DNA of 7,436 nucleotides from Candidatus Roizmanbacteria bacterium CG09_land_8_20_14_0_10_41_9 (GTDB lineage Bacteria; Patescibacteriota; Microgenomatia; UBA1406; GWC2-37-13), in contig PEZG01000076.1 of the NCBI GenBank assembly GCA_002774185.1, positions 8,387-15,822 on the forward strand, read 5' to 3'. The notes under the pieces are model-generated. The model saw only the letters and a program-made list of their open reading frames with translations. It searched no databases and was not told the DNA's origin. Within the stretch, counting starts at the first letter, position 1, and every line of letters begins with the position of its first letter. Positions 1-6,574 of the stretch are shown one piece after another. The position numbers and the translations under genes are program-made.

Positions 1-25
1 GAAGGAAAAATAACAAAAATCTTGT

Positions 26-53
26 TTGATTTTCCGCCTCATTGTGTTACAAT
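26..53 (+). promoter_or_regulatory. Predicted nusA promoter with extended -10 box
   Basis: An extended -10 element is visible: TGTG at 43-46, one base, then TACAAT at 48-53. A weak -35 match, TTGATT at 26-31, lies 16 bp upstream of the -10. Only 8 bases separate the -10 box from the nusA ATG at 62. Transcription normally starts about 7 bases after the -10, so the mRNA should begin at or within a base or two of the start codon. The same 12 bases (42-53) recur exactly at 4511-4522 before recJ. The element also contains the small inverted repeat TTGT-GTT-ACAA, so an overlapping repressor site is possible but unproven. Confidence 0.6.
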
Positions 54-61
54 GTATCCAT

Positions 62-1081
62 ATGGCAATTATTAAAACGGAATTTTCGTTGGCCCTAAAC
101 CAAGTAGCAACCGAGCGGGGAATCTCGCCCGATGACGTAATTAATTCCATCGAAGCTGCTGTAGTTGCCGCCTATAAAAAAGAGTATCCTGATGCATTTA
201 ACGAAGAGATGCAAGCTAAGGTGAGCAAAGACACTGGGGAAACAAAAATCATCAACAAAGGGAAAGACGTGACTCCCCCAGGATTTGGACGGATCGCTGC
301 GCAAACTGCAAAGCAGGTCATTCTCCAAAAGATCCGTGAGGCGGAAAAGAAAATGGTTGTGAACCACTACAAATCGCAAATAGGCACAATCATTAAAGGA
401 AGGGTCATCCGGTATGATGGATACAACGCCTATATTGACATAGGGAAAACCGAGGCGATTATCCCAAGGGAAGATCAGATAAAAAATGAACGGTATGAGG
501 TAAATGAGAGCATGATCGTATACATAAAAGAAATCGCTGACGATAAATTTGGAAACACGCGGATTATCACTTCACGTACGGATCCGCGCCTTATTGAGGA
601 GTTGTTCAAGCGCGAAGTTCCGGAGGTTGCGAATAAAACCGTAGAGATAAAAAAGGTGGCGAGAGAACCAGGAGAACGCGCAAAAATAGCGGTATTCAGC
701 TCTCAAAGCGGAGTCGATCCAGTCGGAGCATGTGTCGGACAAAAAGGAGTCCGGGTGCAAACCGTTACGGACGAGCTCGGGGGAAGGGAAAAAATTGACA
801 TCATCCAATGGAACAAAGAAATAAAGCTGTTCCTTATCGCCGCCCTGTCTCCTGCCAAAATACAAAGTGTTGAGGTAGATGAAGAAGCGAAGAAAGCCAA
901 GGTGTTTGTGGATGAAGAACAGGCGCCTCTTGCCATCGGTAAGGGAGGGATCAATGTAAACCTTGCGTCAAAACTTACTGACTGTGAAATAGACATTATT
1001 CAAAGTCCAAAAGAATCCACTTCCACTACAAATAATCCTGTTGTTGCGGAAGAACCAAAAAAAAGCAAACCACAATCATAG
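62..1081 (+). CDS. nusA: Transcription termination/antitermination factor NusA
   Basis: NusA binds RNA polymerase and nascent RNA and controls pausing, termination and antitermination. The 339-residue product has the family's core layout: an N-terminal RNAP-binding domain (about 1-100) with the signature FGRIAAQTAKQ at 75-85, an S1 domain (about 105-170), KH1 with GACVGQKG at 222-229, and KH2 with AIGKGG at 291-296. The conserved VEIKKVAREPGERAKIAV block joins S1 to KH1. The usual KH2 GKxGQN reads GKGGIN here. The N-terminal domain is shortened between about 50 and 74. There are no C-terminal acidic repeats, only a Ser/Thr/Lys-rich tail. The ATG at 62 is preferred to an in-frame TTG at 26 because conserved sequence begins there and the -10 box lies between the two. 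No Shine-Dalgarno is present. infB follows 33 bp later and is probably co-transcribed. rimP, which often precedes nusA, is not in the 61 bases upstream, and nothing codable is seen there. Confidence 0.97.
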   Translation: MAIIKTEFSLALNQVATERGISPDDVINSIEAAVVAAYKKEYPDAFNEEMQAKVSKDTGETKIINKGKDVTPPGFGRIAAQTAKQVILQKIREAEKKMVVNHYKSQIGTIIKGRVIRYDGYNAYIDIGKTEAIIPREDQIKNERYEVNESMIVYIKEIADDKFGNTRIITSRTDPRLIEELFKREVPEVANKTVEIKKVAREPGERAKIAVFSSQSGVDPVGACVGQKGVRVQTVTDELGGREKIDIIQWNKEIKLFLIAALSPAKIQSVEVDEEAKKAKVFVDEEQAPLAIGKGGINVNLASKLTDCEIDIIQSPKESTSTTNNPVVAEEPKKSKPQS

Positions 1082-1114
1082 ATTAGCATTTAGAACAAAT
1101 TGTTTATTTCCATT

Positions 1115-2563
1115 ATGGTAGCTCGCCCACCTATTGTAGCTATCTTAGGACACGTAGACCACGGGAAAACTACGCTGCTCGATTATATTCGGAAAAGTCG
1201 CCTTGCAGCAAAGGAATATGGGGGAATCACTCAAAGAATCGGTGCGTACGAAATTCGTACGGACATTAAGGGCTATAAAACGGATAGGATCACATTCATT
1301 GATACTCCCGGACATGAGGCGTTTTCTCAACTTCGTGCCCGCGGTGCACAGATTGCCGATATCGCGATCCTTCTCATCGATGCAAAAGATTCAGTGATGC
1401 CGCAGACTACCGAATCCATCTCCCACATAAAGGCCTCGGGAATCCCATTTATAGTCGTAATGAACAAAATAGACCTCCCGGATGCGGATCCGGACAAAGT
1501 AAAGACAGATCTCATGAAATATGAAGTGCACGTGGAAGGTAAGGGGGGCACGATTCCTGTTGTTCCCATTTCTGCAAAAACGGGGAAAGGGATCTCAGAA
1601 CTTCTTGAAACGATCCTTCTTGTTGCATCGGATCTAAACCTTACTTACGAAACTAACCATGAACCCAAAGCCTATGTTATTGAGACGAAAAAAGATAAAA
1701 GAGGGGTTGTCGCAAGCCTTATCATCAAGGATGGAACCTTGAAGATTGGAGATGTGGTATTCGTCGGAGACAGAAAAGCAAAAATCAAATCAATGCTTAA
1801 TGATCAAGGTACTCAGATAAGACAGGTTTTTCCTTCTACCCCTTTTGAACTACTGGGATTCGAAGAAATGCCGGAGGTAGGGACGAGTATCTCGAAAACC
1901 CCATCGGAAAAAAAAGAGAGTCAGATATTGAGTACGGAACCAAAACGCATCGATGAGGCTTCTTTCCTTCAACCAAAAACAGAACAAAAAAAGTTGTCCC
2001 TCATCATCAAGGCGGATTCCCAAGGAACTCTGGATGCGGTTTACAACTCCCTTGTCAAAAACGAAAATATCAAAATTGTCTTAAGCGCAGTGGGAGACAT
2101 CCATAAATCCGATATTTTCCTTGCCAAAACAACAAAATCCATCGTTATCGGGTTCTCAGCGGGGGTAGCTCCAGAAGTCGCGAGTTTGGCAAAACAGGAA
2201 AAAATCATTATTAAGACCTACCAAGTGATTTATGAGCTCCTGGATGAATTGCGCGAGGTGGCGCAGTTACTGAAAGAAAAGGAAACCAAGGAACGAAATC
2301 TAAAAGGCGAAGCTAAAATTCTTGCGAGCTTCATTATTGAAAAGGAAAAAATATATGGGGTTAAGGTGACGAAGGGCAAGATCAACCTTAGCGACGAACT
2401 TGAGGTACATCGTCAAAACAAGCCTATAGGGAAAACACGCATCGTTTCACTCAAAATACGGGCAAAATCGGTATCTGAAATCAAAAAGGACCAGGAGGCC
2501 GGGATGCTTTTCGACTCCCAGCTTGACTTTCGAATAGGAGATGTGGTAAAATCTATCCTATAA
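1115..2563 (+). CDS. infB: Translation initiation factor IF-2, minimal form
   Basis: IF2 is the GTPase that places initiator fMet-tRNA on the 30S subunit and promotes subunit joining. This 482-residue version starts almost at the G domain and lacks the long N-terminal region of E. coli IF2 (about 890 residues). G motifs are intact: G1 GHVDHGKT 12-19, G2 around GGITQRIGAY 36-45, G3 DTPGHEAF 63-70, G4 NKID 117-120, G5 SAK 153-155. A beta-barrel domain II follows with the typical STPFELLGF block. Domain III begins near KADSQGTLDAV, and the C-terminal C2 barrel ends the protein. In C2, several positions tied to fMet recognition differ from the usual bacterial sequence (V416, I448, R449, A462; see findings). 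The ATG at 1115 is chosen over TTG at 1100 because the IF2 core begins right after it. There is no Shine-Dalgarno and no clear promoter of its own, so expression is probably from the nusA promoter. Confidence 0.97.
   Translation: MVARPPIVAILGHVDHGKTTLLDYIRKSRLAAKEYGGITQRIGAYEIRTDIKGYKTDRITFIDTPGHEAFSQLRARGAQIADIAILLIDAKDSVMPQTTESISHIKASGIPFIVVMNKIDLPDADPDKVKTDLMKYEVHVEGKGGTIPVVPISAKTGKGISELLETILLVASDLNLTYETNHEPKAYVIETKKDKRGVVASLIIKDGTLKIGDVVFVGDRKAKIKSMLNDQGTQIRQVFPSTPFELLGFEEMPEVGTSISKTPSEKKESQILSTEPKRIDEASFLQPKTEQKKLSLIIKADSQGTLDAVYNSLVKNENIKIVLSAVGDIHKSDIFLAKTTKSIVIGFSAGVAPEVASLAKQEKIIIKTYQVIYELLDELREVAQLLKEKETKERNLKGEAKILASFIIEKEKIYGVKVTKGKINLSDELEVHRQNKPIGKTRIVSLKIRAKSVSEIKKDQEAGMLFDSQLDFRIGDVVKSIL
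2523..2552 (+). promoter_or_regulatory. Predicted promoter inside infB for the DHH-like gene
   Basis: Within the last codons of infB there is TTGACT (2523-2528), an 18-bp spacer, and TAAAAT (2547-2552) preceded by TGTGG (2542-2546). This gives a -35 with 5 of 6 consensus bases and an extended -10 with 5 of 6. The -10 is 15 bases from the ATG at 2568, so the predicted 5' leader is only about 8 bases. It would let the DHH-like gene be expressed apart from nusA-infB. A perfect TATAAT at 2559-2564 is too close to the ATG to serve that start. The prediction rests on sequence match alone. Confidence 0.5.
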
Positions 2564-2567
2564 TATT

Positions 2568-3449
2568 ATGAATGGAGCTTTAAATCCGTTTGGCCGAGCA
2601 TACGAAATCATCCGAAAAAGCACGTCCGGAGCTATCCTTTTACCGCAGAATCCTTCCATAGATGCAACACTCGCCGCGATCTCTCTTGCAGATGTTATTA
2701 ATACCATGGTTCCCAGTAAACATATATCTATCGCGTGTGAGAATCCTCCGAAAAACGATCTCATTAGTCCCGACAGGATACAAACCGCAATCACAACAAA
2801 AGGGAATAATCTCATCATTTCATTTCCCTACACGGATGGATCCATAGATAAGGTTGACTACAATATTCAAGGGAACTCATTCAATCTGGTAATTATTCCC
2901 CGATCAGAATCTTCCAAGCTAAATCCAGAACAGGTGAGGTTTTCCTATACCGGGGGAACCGTGGATTTCATTATCACGATGGATGCTCCAACACTGAACA
3001 GTCTTGGTTCGATCTATCTTGATAATCAACAAATGTTCCAGGGAAAAGAGATCATTAATATTGACCGCCACTTAACGAATGCCATGTTTGGTTCCGTTAA
3101 TGTTGTCGACAAGGCTTCCTCATCTTTAAGCGAGATGGTATTCAAGTTACTCTCCGGTCTTCCTGAGGTGGAAATCAATAGGGAAACCGCCTCAAGCCTC
3201 TACGCTGGAATTTCTGCGGCGACTAATACATTCTCCTCATATTCGGTAAACGCAGACACATTTGAAATCGCCTCAAAACTCTTAAGACTGGGAGCGGTAA
3301 AAAAAAGACTCGCCTCCCTTCAACCTCTTGCACCCAAGACACCACTCAACGCGTTCGACTCTCCGAAACCTGCACCTGTACAGGAAGCAGATCAAACTCC
3401 CCAAGACTGGCTAAAGCCGAAGATTTTCCGTGGGGGCGGGCTCATCTAA
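2568..3449 (+). CDS. DHH-family NrnA-like protein with degenerate active site
   Basis: The 293-residue product aligns by eye with the DHH phosphoesterases of the NrnA/RecJ-like superfamily (oligoribonuclease/pAp phosphatase). The strongest match is NIDRHLTNAMFGSVNVVDKASSSLSE, starting at 164, which corresponds to the NrnA block NIDHHxTNxxFGxxNxVDxxAsSTxE. ASSLYAGISAATNTF (208-222) corresponds to aLyaGIxtDTGxF. Key ligands appear changed: DHH is DRH at 166-168, DTG is ATN at 218-220, and motif I (HxxPDxD) reads PQNPSID at 26-32. D32, D139, D166 and H168 remain. An extra stretch of about 50 residues (about 85-132) sits between motif I and motif II. The C terminus has a Pro/Ala-rich linker and a DWLKPKIFRGG tail. 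It lies 4 bp after infB, where rbfA or nrnA often occur in other bacteria. It may be a catalytically dead, RNA- or nucleotide-binding member; actual function unknown. Family assignment is fairly firm, enzyme activity doubtful. Confidence 0.82.
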   Translation: MNGALNPFGRAYEIIRKSTSGAILLPQNPSIDATLAAISLADVINTMVPSKHISIACENPPKNDLISPDRIQTAITTKGNNLIISFPYTDGSIDKVDYNIQGNSFNLVIIPRSESSKLNPEQVRFSYTGGTVDFIITMDAPTLNSLGSIYLDNQQMFQGKEIINIDRHLTNAMFGSVNVVDKASSSLSEMVFKLLSGLPEVEINRETASSLYAGISAATNTFSSYSVNADTFEIASKLLRLGAVKKRLASLQPLAPKTPLNAFDSPKPAPVQEADQTPQDWLKPKIFRGGGLI

Positions 3450-4475
3450 CAAGGGAGTATCTTCGCGGGATTCTTCTAGCCTAATTTTATCAATGGATTT
3501 CATTAGCTTAGACGTCCGAGTCCTATCTACTTCATCGTATTTGTCCGATAAGGATTTAATTCTTGCGCCGATCGTTTCAAATTCCTGGTTATATTTTTCG
3601 AATTCGATCTCAAAATTTTTGATATGTCCGATTATCTTCTGCACGTTTTTCTGATACCGGAAATTATCATAGGCTTGACGAACCAATCTTAGAATCGCAG
3701 TGAAACCAAAGGGACCTGCGAATACAACTTTCTGTCTCATAGCTTCAGTCCAAACATCGTTCATCTTGTCATAAATATAAGAGAATATCATTTCATTGGG
3801 GATAAACAGGATGACAAAATCTACCGTATTGTCTTGCGCGTTGATATATTCACGACTTACAACTTGTTTAATTTTTCTTTTTACGTCTTCCTTAAACGCA
3901 TTCATATGCTCTTCCTTGGCGGTTTTTCCTTCCGACTCCGCAACTTTTTGCAGGTTGGCATACGGGAATTTCGAATCCACGTTAATCTTCACCCGGTTTG
4001 GTAAAAAAATAGTGAAATCTGGACGCGTTTCCGAGTCTTTTTGTTTTTTGTTGAACTCGTAGTCTACTCCCCGTACAAAACCTGTCATTTTCAATAAATC
4101 GTCCGCAACCTGTTCTCCAAACTGACCTCTCAGTTGGTTGTTGGATAATACTTTTTTTAAATTCTCCGTACTGGTTGACAACTGCTCCGTCACTCTCCGC
4201 TGATTCTCAAGTTCCTGTTTCAACTCGCTAAATGAACCTACCCGTTCTTTTTCTGACGCGTGGAGTTTGTCACTGGTGCGCCTTAATTCGTCATAGATCT
4301 GTTTTACGGCTTTTTCGATCGCTTCCTTTTTGTTCTGTAGGTCGCTTTCCGCGACCTTTCTTCCTTCGTTGTTAGTCAAAACAAGTTGCTGTATGACCTT
4401 TGGTAAAAGCAGGCTTACAACGAGATAAGCGACGACTCCTCCCATAAGAACCCCTGCGATGATATAAATAACCAT
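3411..4475 (-). CDS. rmuC: DNA recombination protein RmuC
   Basis: RmuC proteins are membrane-anchored, coiled-coil proteins with a PD-(D/E)xK nuclease-like core. E. coli RmuC limits sequence inversion at short inverted repeats. This 354-residue product has an N-terminal hydrophobic segment (about 2-24) likely to anchor it in the membrane, and a charged region (about 37-110) likely to form coiled coil. The RmuC domain (about 112-310) follows. Visible core residues are RGQFGE at 116-121 (E121), RPDF at 151-154 (D153) and VDSK at 166-169 (D167, K169), as expected for the nuclease fold. The block DFVILFIPNE and the later VFAGPFGFTAILRLV also fit the family. The C terminus is again charged and helical. 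It is divergent from recJ, and its last 39 bp overlap the tail of the convergent DHH-like gene. The ATG start sits 6 bases after a good extended -10 box, with no Shine-Dalgarno. Confidence 0.93.
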   Translation of the reverse strand: MVIYIIAGVLMGGVVAYLVVSLLLPKVIQQLVLTNNEGRKVAESDLQNKKEAIEKAVKQIYDELRRTSDKLHASEKERVGSFSELKQELENQRRVTEQLSTSTENLKKVLSNNQLRGQFGEQVADDLLKMTGFVRGVDYEFNKKQKDSETRPDFTIFLPNRVKINVDSKFPYANLQKVAESEGKTAKEEHMNAFKEDVKRKIKQVVSREYINAQDNTVDFVILFIPNEMIFSYIYDKMNDVWTEAMRQKVVFAGPFGFTAILRLVRQAYDNFRYQKNVQKIIGHIKNFEIEFEKYNQEFETIGARIKSLSDKYDEVDRTRTSKLMKSIDKIRLEESREDTPLLDEPAPTENLRL

Positions 4476-4481
4476 AGGTTA

Positions 4482-4492
4482 ATTCTACCACT
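4482..4492 (-). promoter_or_regulatory. Predicted rmuC promoter, extended -10
   Basis: On the minus strand the sequence reads AGTGG (4492-4488) then TAGAAT (4487-4482), an extended -10 with 5 of 6 consensus bases. Six bases (TAACCT) separate it from the rmuC ATG at 4475-4473, so the transcript should start at or next to the start codon. No convincing -35 box lies at normal spacing, as is common for extended -10 promoters. Confidence 0.55.
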
Positions 4493-4511
4493 TTCAATCC
4501 TTGAGATGGTT

Positions 4512-4522
4512 TGTGTTACAAT
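4512..4522 (+). promoter_or_regulatory. Predicted recJ promoter, extended -10
   Basis: TGTG at 4512-4515, one base, then TACAAT at 4517-4522. This is identical over 12 bases (4511-4522) to the element before nusA. The recJ ATG at 4529 begins after 6 more bases, so a leaderless mRNA is predicted. No strong -35 is seen at 16-18 bp; TTTCAA at 4492-4497 is a poor match at 19 bp. It faces away from the rmuC promoter within the same 53-bp gap. Confidence 0.58.
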
Positions 4523-4528
4523 CTTGGT

Positions 4529-6235
4529 ATGAAAATTGGTTGGGGTAAAGAAATCAAACAAGGTAAAACACTGTCTGACAATCAAATCGTCTCCCTTCTT
4601 CTAAAAAAACGCGGAGTAAAAAACCCAGTCGAGTTTTTAAATCCTGTGCATCCGAAACAAATCCGGCTGAAAGATTTTTCCCCTTTCTATGAAAAGAAAT
4701 TGCAATTCTGCTTTAAGCTCCTTGAGGAGATAAAGGAAAAAGGCGAGATGATTATTGTTTACAGCGATTACGATGCGGATGGGATAACGGGTGCGGCAAT
4801 CCTATGGGAAACCCTCCATTTTTTGGGATTTAACGTAATGCCATATGTCCCGCACCGCAAGCATGAAGGGTATGGCTTTTCGAAAAAAGGAATTGATGCG
4901 ATAAAAAAACAGTACGATCCGCGACTTATGATTTCCGTTGACCACGGGATAACGGCTGCTGAGAAAATAACCTACGCAAAAAAATTAGGAATCTCTGTGA
5001 TTGTTACAGATCATCATCTTAAGCCAGATATGCTGCCAAAGGATGCATTCGCAGTGTTTCACATCCCACAACTTTCCGGATCAGCAGTAGCATACTTTTT
5101 TGCCAAAGAAATCTTTATCCGTTTCTATAAAAAGGATAGTCTCTCACATAAGATGCTCGAGACATATTTCCAGACAGACTACCTTGCTTTAGCTACGATT
5201 GGAACGATTGCAGACATGGTCCCGCTCATCGGCCCATCTCGGAATATCGCATGGCACGGCCTTCAGGCATTTCCGTTTGTGAAACGTTATGGATTAAAAC
5301 ACATATTAAGAGAGGCCGGGATCGCAGGACGCAAGATCACCCCCTATGAGATCGGTTTTATGATCGCGCCAAGAATCAACGCGGTTGGTAGATTGGAACA
5401 TGCGATGGATGCGCTGCGGCTTCTTTGTACAACGCAGGAAAAAAAAGCGTACGAGCTCGCAAGCCACATAGGAAACACGAACCGGGAACGCCAGGATTTG
5501 GTTGAGCAATCACTCAAAGAGGCGAAAAAGATGGTTGAATCCATAGGAAAGATTATCCCAAAACTAATCATCCTTGTCAGCGATCACTGGAATGAAGGAA
5601 TCATCGGGCTTGTCGCATCAAAAATTACGGAACAATATGGGAGACCTACCATCGTCATGACTCAAGTGGATGGTTTTTTTAAAGGCTCTGCTCGTTCCAT
5701 CCCTTCATTCCACATTACGGATTTTTTGCGAGATCAAAAAAAGTATCTTGTGGATGTGGGAGGACACAAACAAGCTGCAGGATTTACGATTGAAAACGCA
5801 AGGGTGAAGGAATTTATAAAAGTCGCACAAAAAAAAGCTGATAAACTCATTTCGAAAAAAGACCTTGAGAGAAAAATTGACGTGGATTTTAAATTACCGC
5901 TCTCAAGACTCTCCGTTTCTCTGGTAGAAAAAATCCAAACACTAGAACCGTTTGGGGTCGGCAATCCCCGGCCAGTTTTTTACAGCGAAGGGACATTGGT
6001 TGATGCAAAAATTATCGGAAAGATGAAAAACCATCTGAAACTCTTTGTCGCTGATTTAGATAAAAAAAGGCTTCCCATGGAATTTGTCGCTTTTTCATCG
6101 GCGGATCAATTTTTTTCTTTGAAAAAAGGAGAAAAGATGAAACTGCGCTATACGGTCGAAGTCTCCACATGGCAGGATAAGACAAGTATTACGGGAAAAA
6201 TCATTCACTTTGATCAATTGGGGGAGAAGGTTTAA
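4529..6235 (+). CDS. recJ: Single-stranded-DNA-specific exonuclease RecJ
   Basis: RecJ degrades single-stranded DNA 5' to 3' in recombination and repair and needs divalent metal. The 568-residue product is close to the E. coli length (577). Motifs run in order: DYDADGITG 80-88, SVDHGI 136-141, TDHH 160-163, then GTIADMVPL, and APRINAVGRLEHAMDALRLL closing the DHH domain. The DHHA1 region follows with VSDHWNEGIIGLVASKI, KGSARSIPSFHI and GGHKQAAGF (GGH 411-413). An OB-fold C-terminal domain begins near TLEPFGVGNPRPVF. All expected catalytic Asp and His residues are visible, so it is probably active. The stretch after DHH is about ten residues shorter than usual before SGSAVAYFFA. The ATG at 4529 is chosen over TTG at 4511 because the -10 box occupies 4517-4522. 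Its last 35 bp overlap the convergent small gene ending at 6201. Confidence 0.97.
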   Translation: MKIGWGKEIKQGKTLSDNQIVSLLLKKRGVKNPVEFLNPVHPKQIRLKDFSPFYEKKLQFCFKLLEEIKEKGEMIIVYSDYDADGITGAAILWETLHFLGFNVMPYVPHRKHEGYGFSKKGIDAIKKQYDPRLMISVDHGITAAEKITYAKKLGISVIVTDHHLKPDMLPKDAFAVFHIPQLSGSAVAYFFAKEIFIRFYKKDSLSHKMLETYFQTDYLALATIGTIADMVPLIGPSRNIAWHGLQAFPFVKRYGLKHILREAGIAGRKITPYEIGFMIAPRINAVGRLEHAMDALRLLCTTQEKKAYELASHIGNTNRERQDLVEQSLKEAKKMVESIGKIIPKLIILVSDHWNEGIIGLVASKITEQYGRPTIVMTQVDGFFKGSARSIPSFHITDFLRDQKKYLVDVGGHKQAAGFTIENARVKEFIKVAQKKADKLISKKDLERKIDVDFKLPLSRLSVSLVEKIQTLEPFGVGNPRPVFYSEGTLVDAKIIGKMKNHLKLFVADLDKKRLPMEFVAFSSADQFFSLKKGEKMKLRYTVEVSTWQDKTSITGKIIHFDQLGEKV

Positions 6236-6545
6236 CGCTGGGAATCGTCCCCTCAAGGAAACCTTGGATCATCGCGTCAGCGGTAACAAGAACTTTTCTT
6301 TGGGCTTTGTTACCAAGTTTGTCCCACTTTGCGACCTGTCTTTCAGCATCCGCAGGTGACACTCCTAACGCTATAAGAACTTCTTTGTATAGAGCCGATG
6401 CAGGCCTTAAAGCTTCCTTTACCCCATTTACCCCATTAAAATAGTCAAACCTACCAGGCTGGTCTGACGCAGGAGGAATAGGCGTAGTTGCAACCTTATG
6501 AATTATGTCTATGTCTATGCCTGTTTCTGTTTCAGGTAAATTCAT
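6201..6545 (-). CDS. Small hypothetical protein, 114 residues
   Basis: I do not recognise this protein. It has no signal peptide and no membrane segment. The N-terminal 50 residues are low in helix formers and rich in Pro, Thr, Asp and Gly. The rest (about 48-100) looks like a soluble, mostly helical domain containing GVSPADAERQVAKWDKLGNKAQ. The C terminus is Pro-rich. Points in favour of a real gene: a perfect consensus promoter ends about 29 bases before its ATG; it fills the only space of about 300 bp otherwise empty between recJ and aspS; and two local tandem repeats have periods of 6 and 9 bp, multiples of three that keep the frame. Against: no known family, and it uses a TGA stop unlike the five complete recognised genes here (TAA or TAG). 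It overlaps the recJ 3' end by 35 bp, tail to tail. No Shine-Dalgarno precedes the ATG. Confidence 0.6.
   Translation of the reverse strand: MNLPETETGIDIDIIHKVATTPIPPASDQPGRFDYFNGVNGVKEALRPASALYKEVLIALGVSPADAERQVAKWDKLGNKAQRKVLVTADAMIQGFLEGTIPSVKPSPPIDQSE
6419..6436. repeat. 9-bp tandem duplication
   Basis: The unit TTACCCCAT occurs twice in direct succession (6419-6427 and 6428-6436). On the minus strand it gives an in-frame duplication NGV-NGV in the small hypothetical protein. It is probably a replication-slippage product. Confidence 0.8.
6504..6533. repeat. Run of five 6-bp units
   Basis: Five adjacent hexamers are visible: TATGTC, TATGTC, TATGCC, TGTTTC, TGTTTC. Read on the minus strand they encode ETETGIDIDI near the N terminus of the small hypothetical protein (residues about 5-14). 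The period keeps the reading frame, which suits coding sequence, and marks a possibly length-variable spot. Confidence 0.75.
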
Positions 6546-6574
6546 AAGCTACAGATGTATGATAGTATAAGAGA

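Noticed and set aside
703..996. Minus-strand ORF opposite nusA KH domains
   Set aside because: It is a shadow of a strongly conserved gene, with Ser-rich low-complexity translation.
1094..1104. Inverted repeat AACAA-A-TTGTT shortly before infB, as an operator or terminator
   Set aside because: The arms are only 5 bp and AT-rich with no T-run, and such repeats are common by chance in this composition.
2559..2567. Perfect TATAAT three bases before the ATG of the DHH-like gene as its promoter
   Set aside because: Transcription would start after the start codon, and no -35 lies at proper spacing; the TTGACT/TAAAAT pair at 2523-2552 fits better.
6220..6252. GGGGA...TCCCC pair near the recJ stop as an intrinsic terminator
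   Set aside because: The stem is 5 bp with a 22-base loop and no following T-run on either strand.
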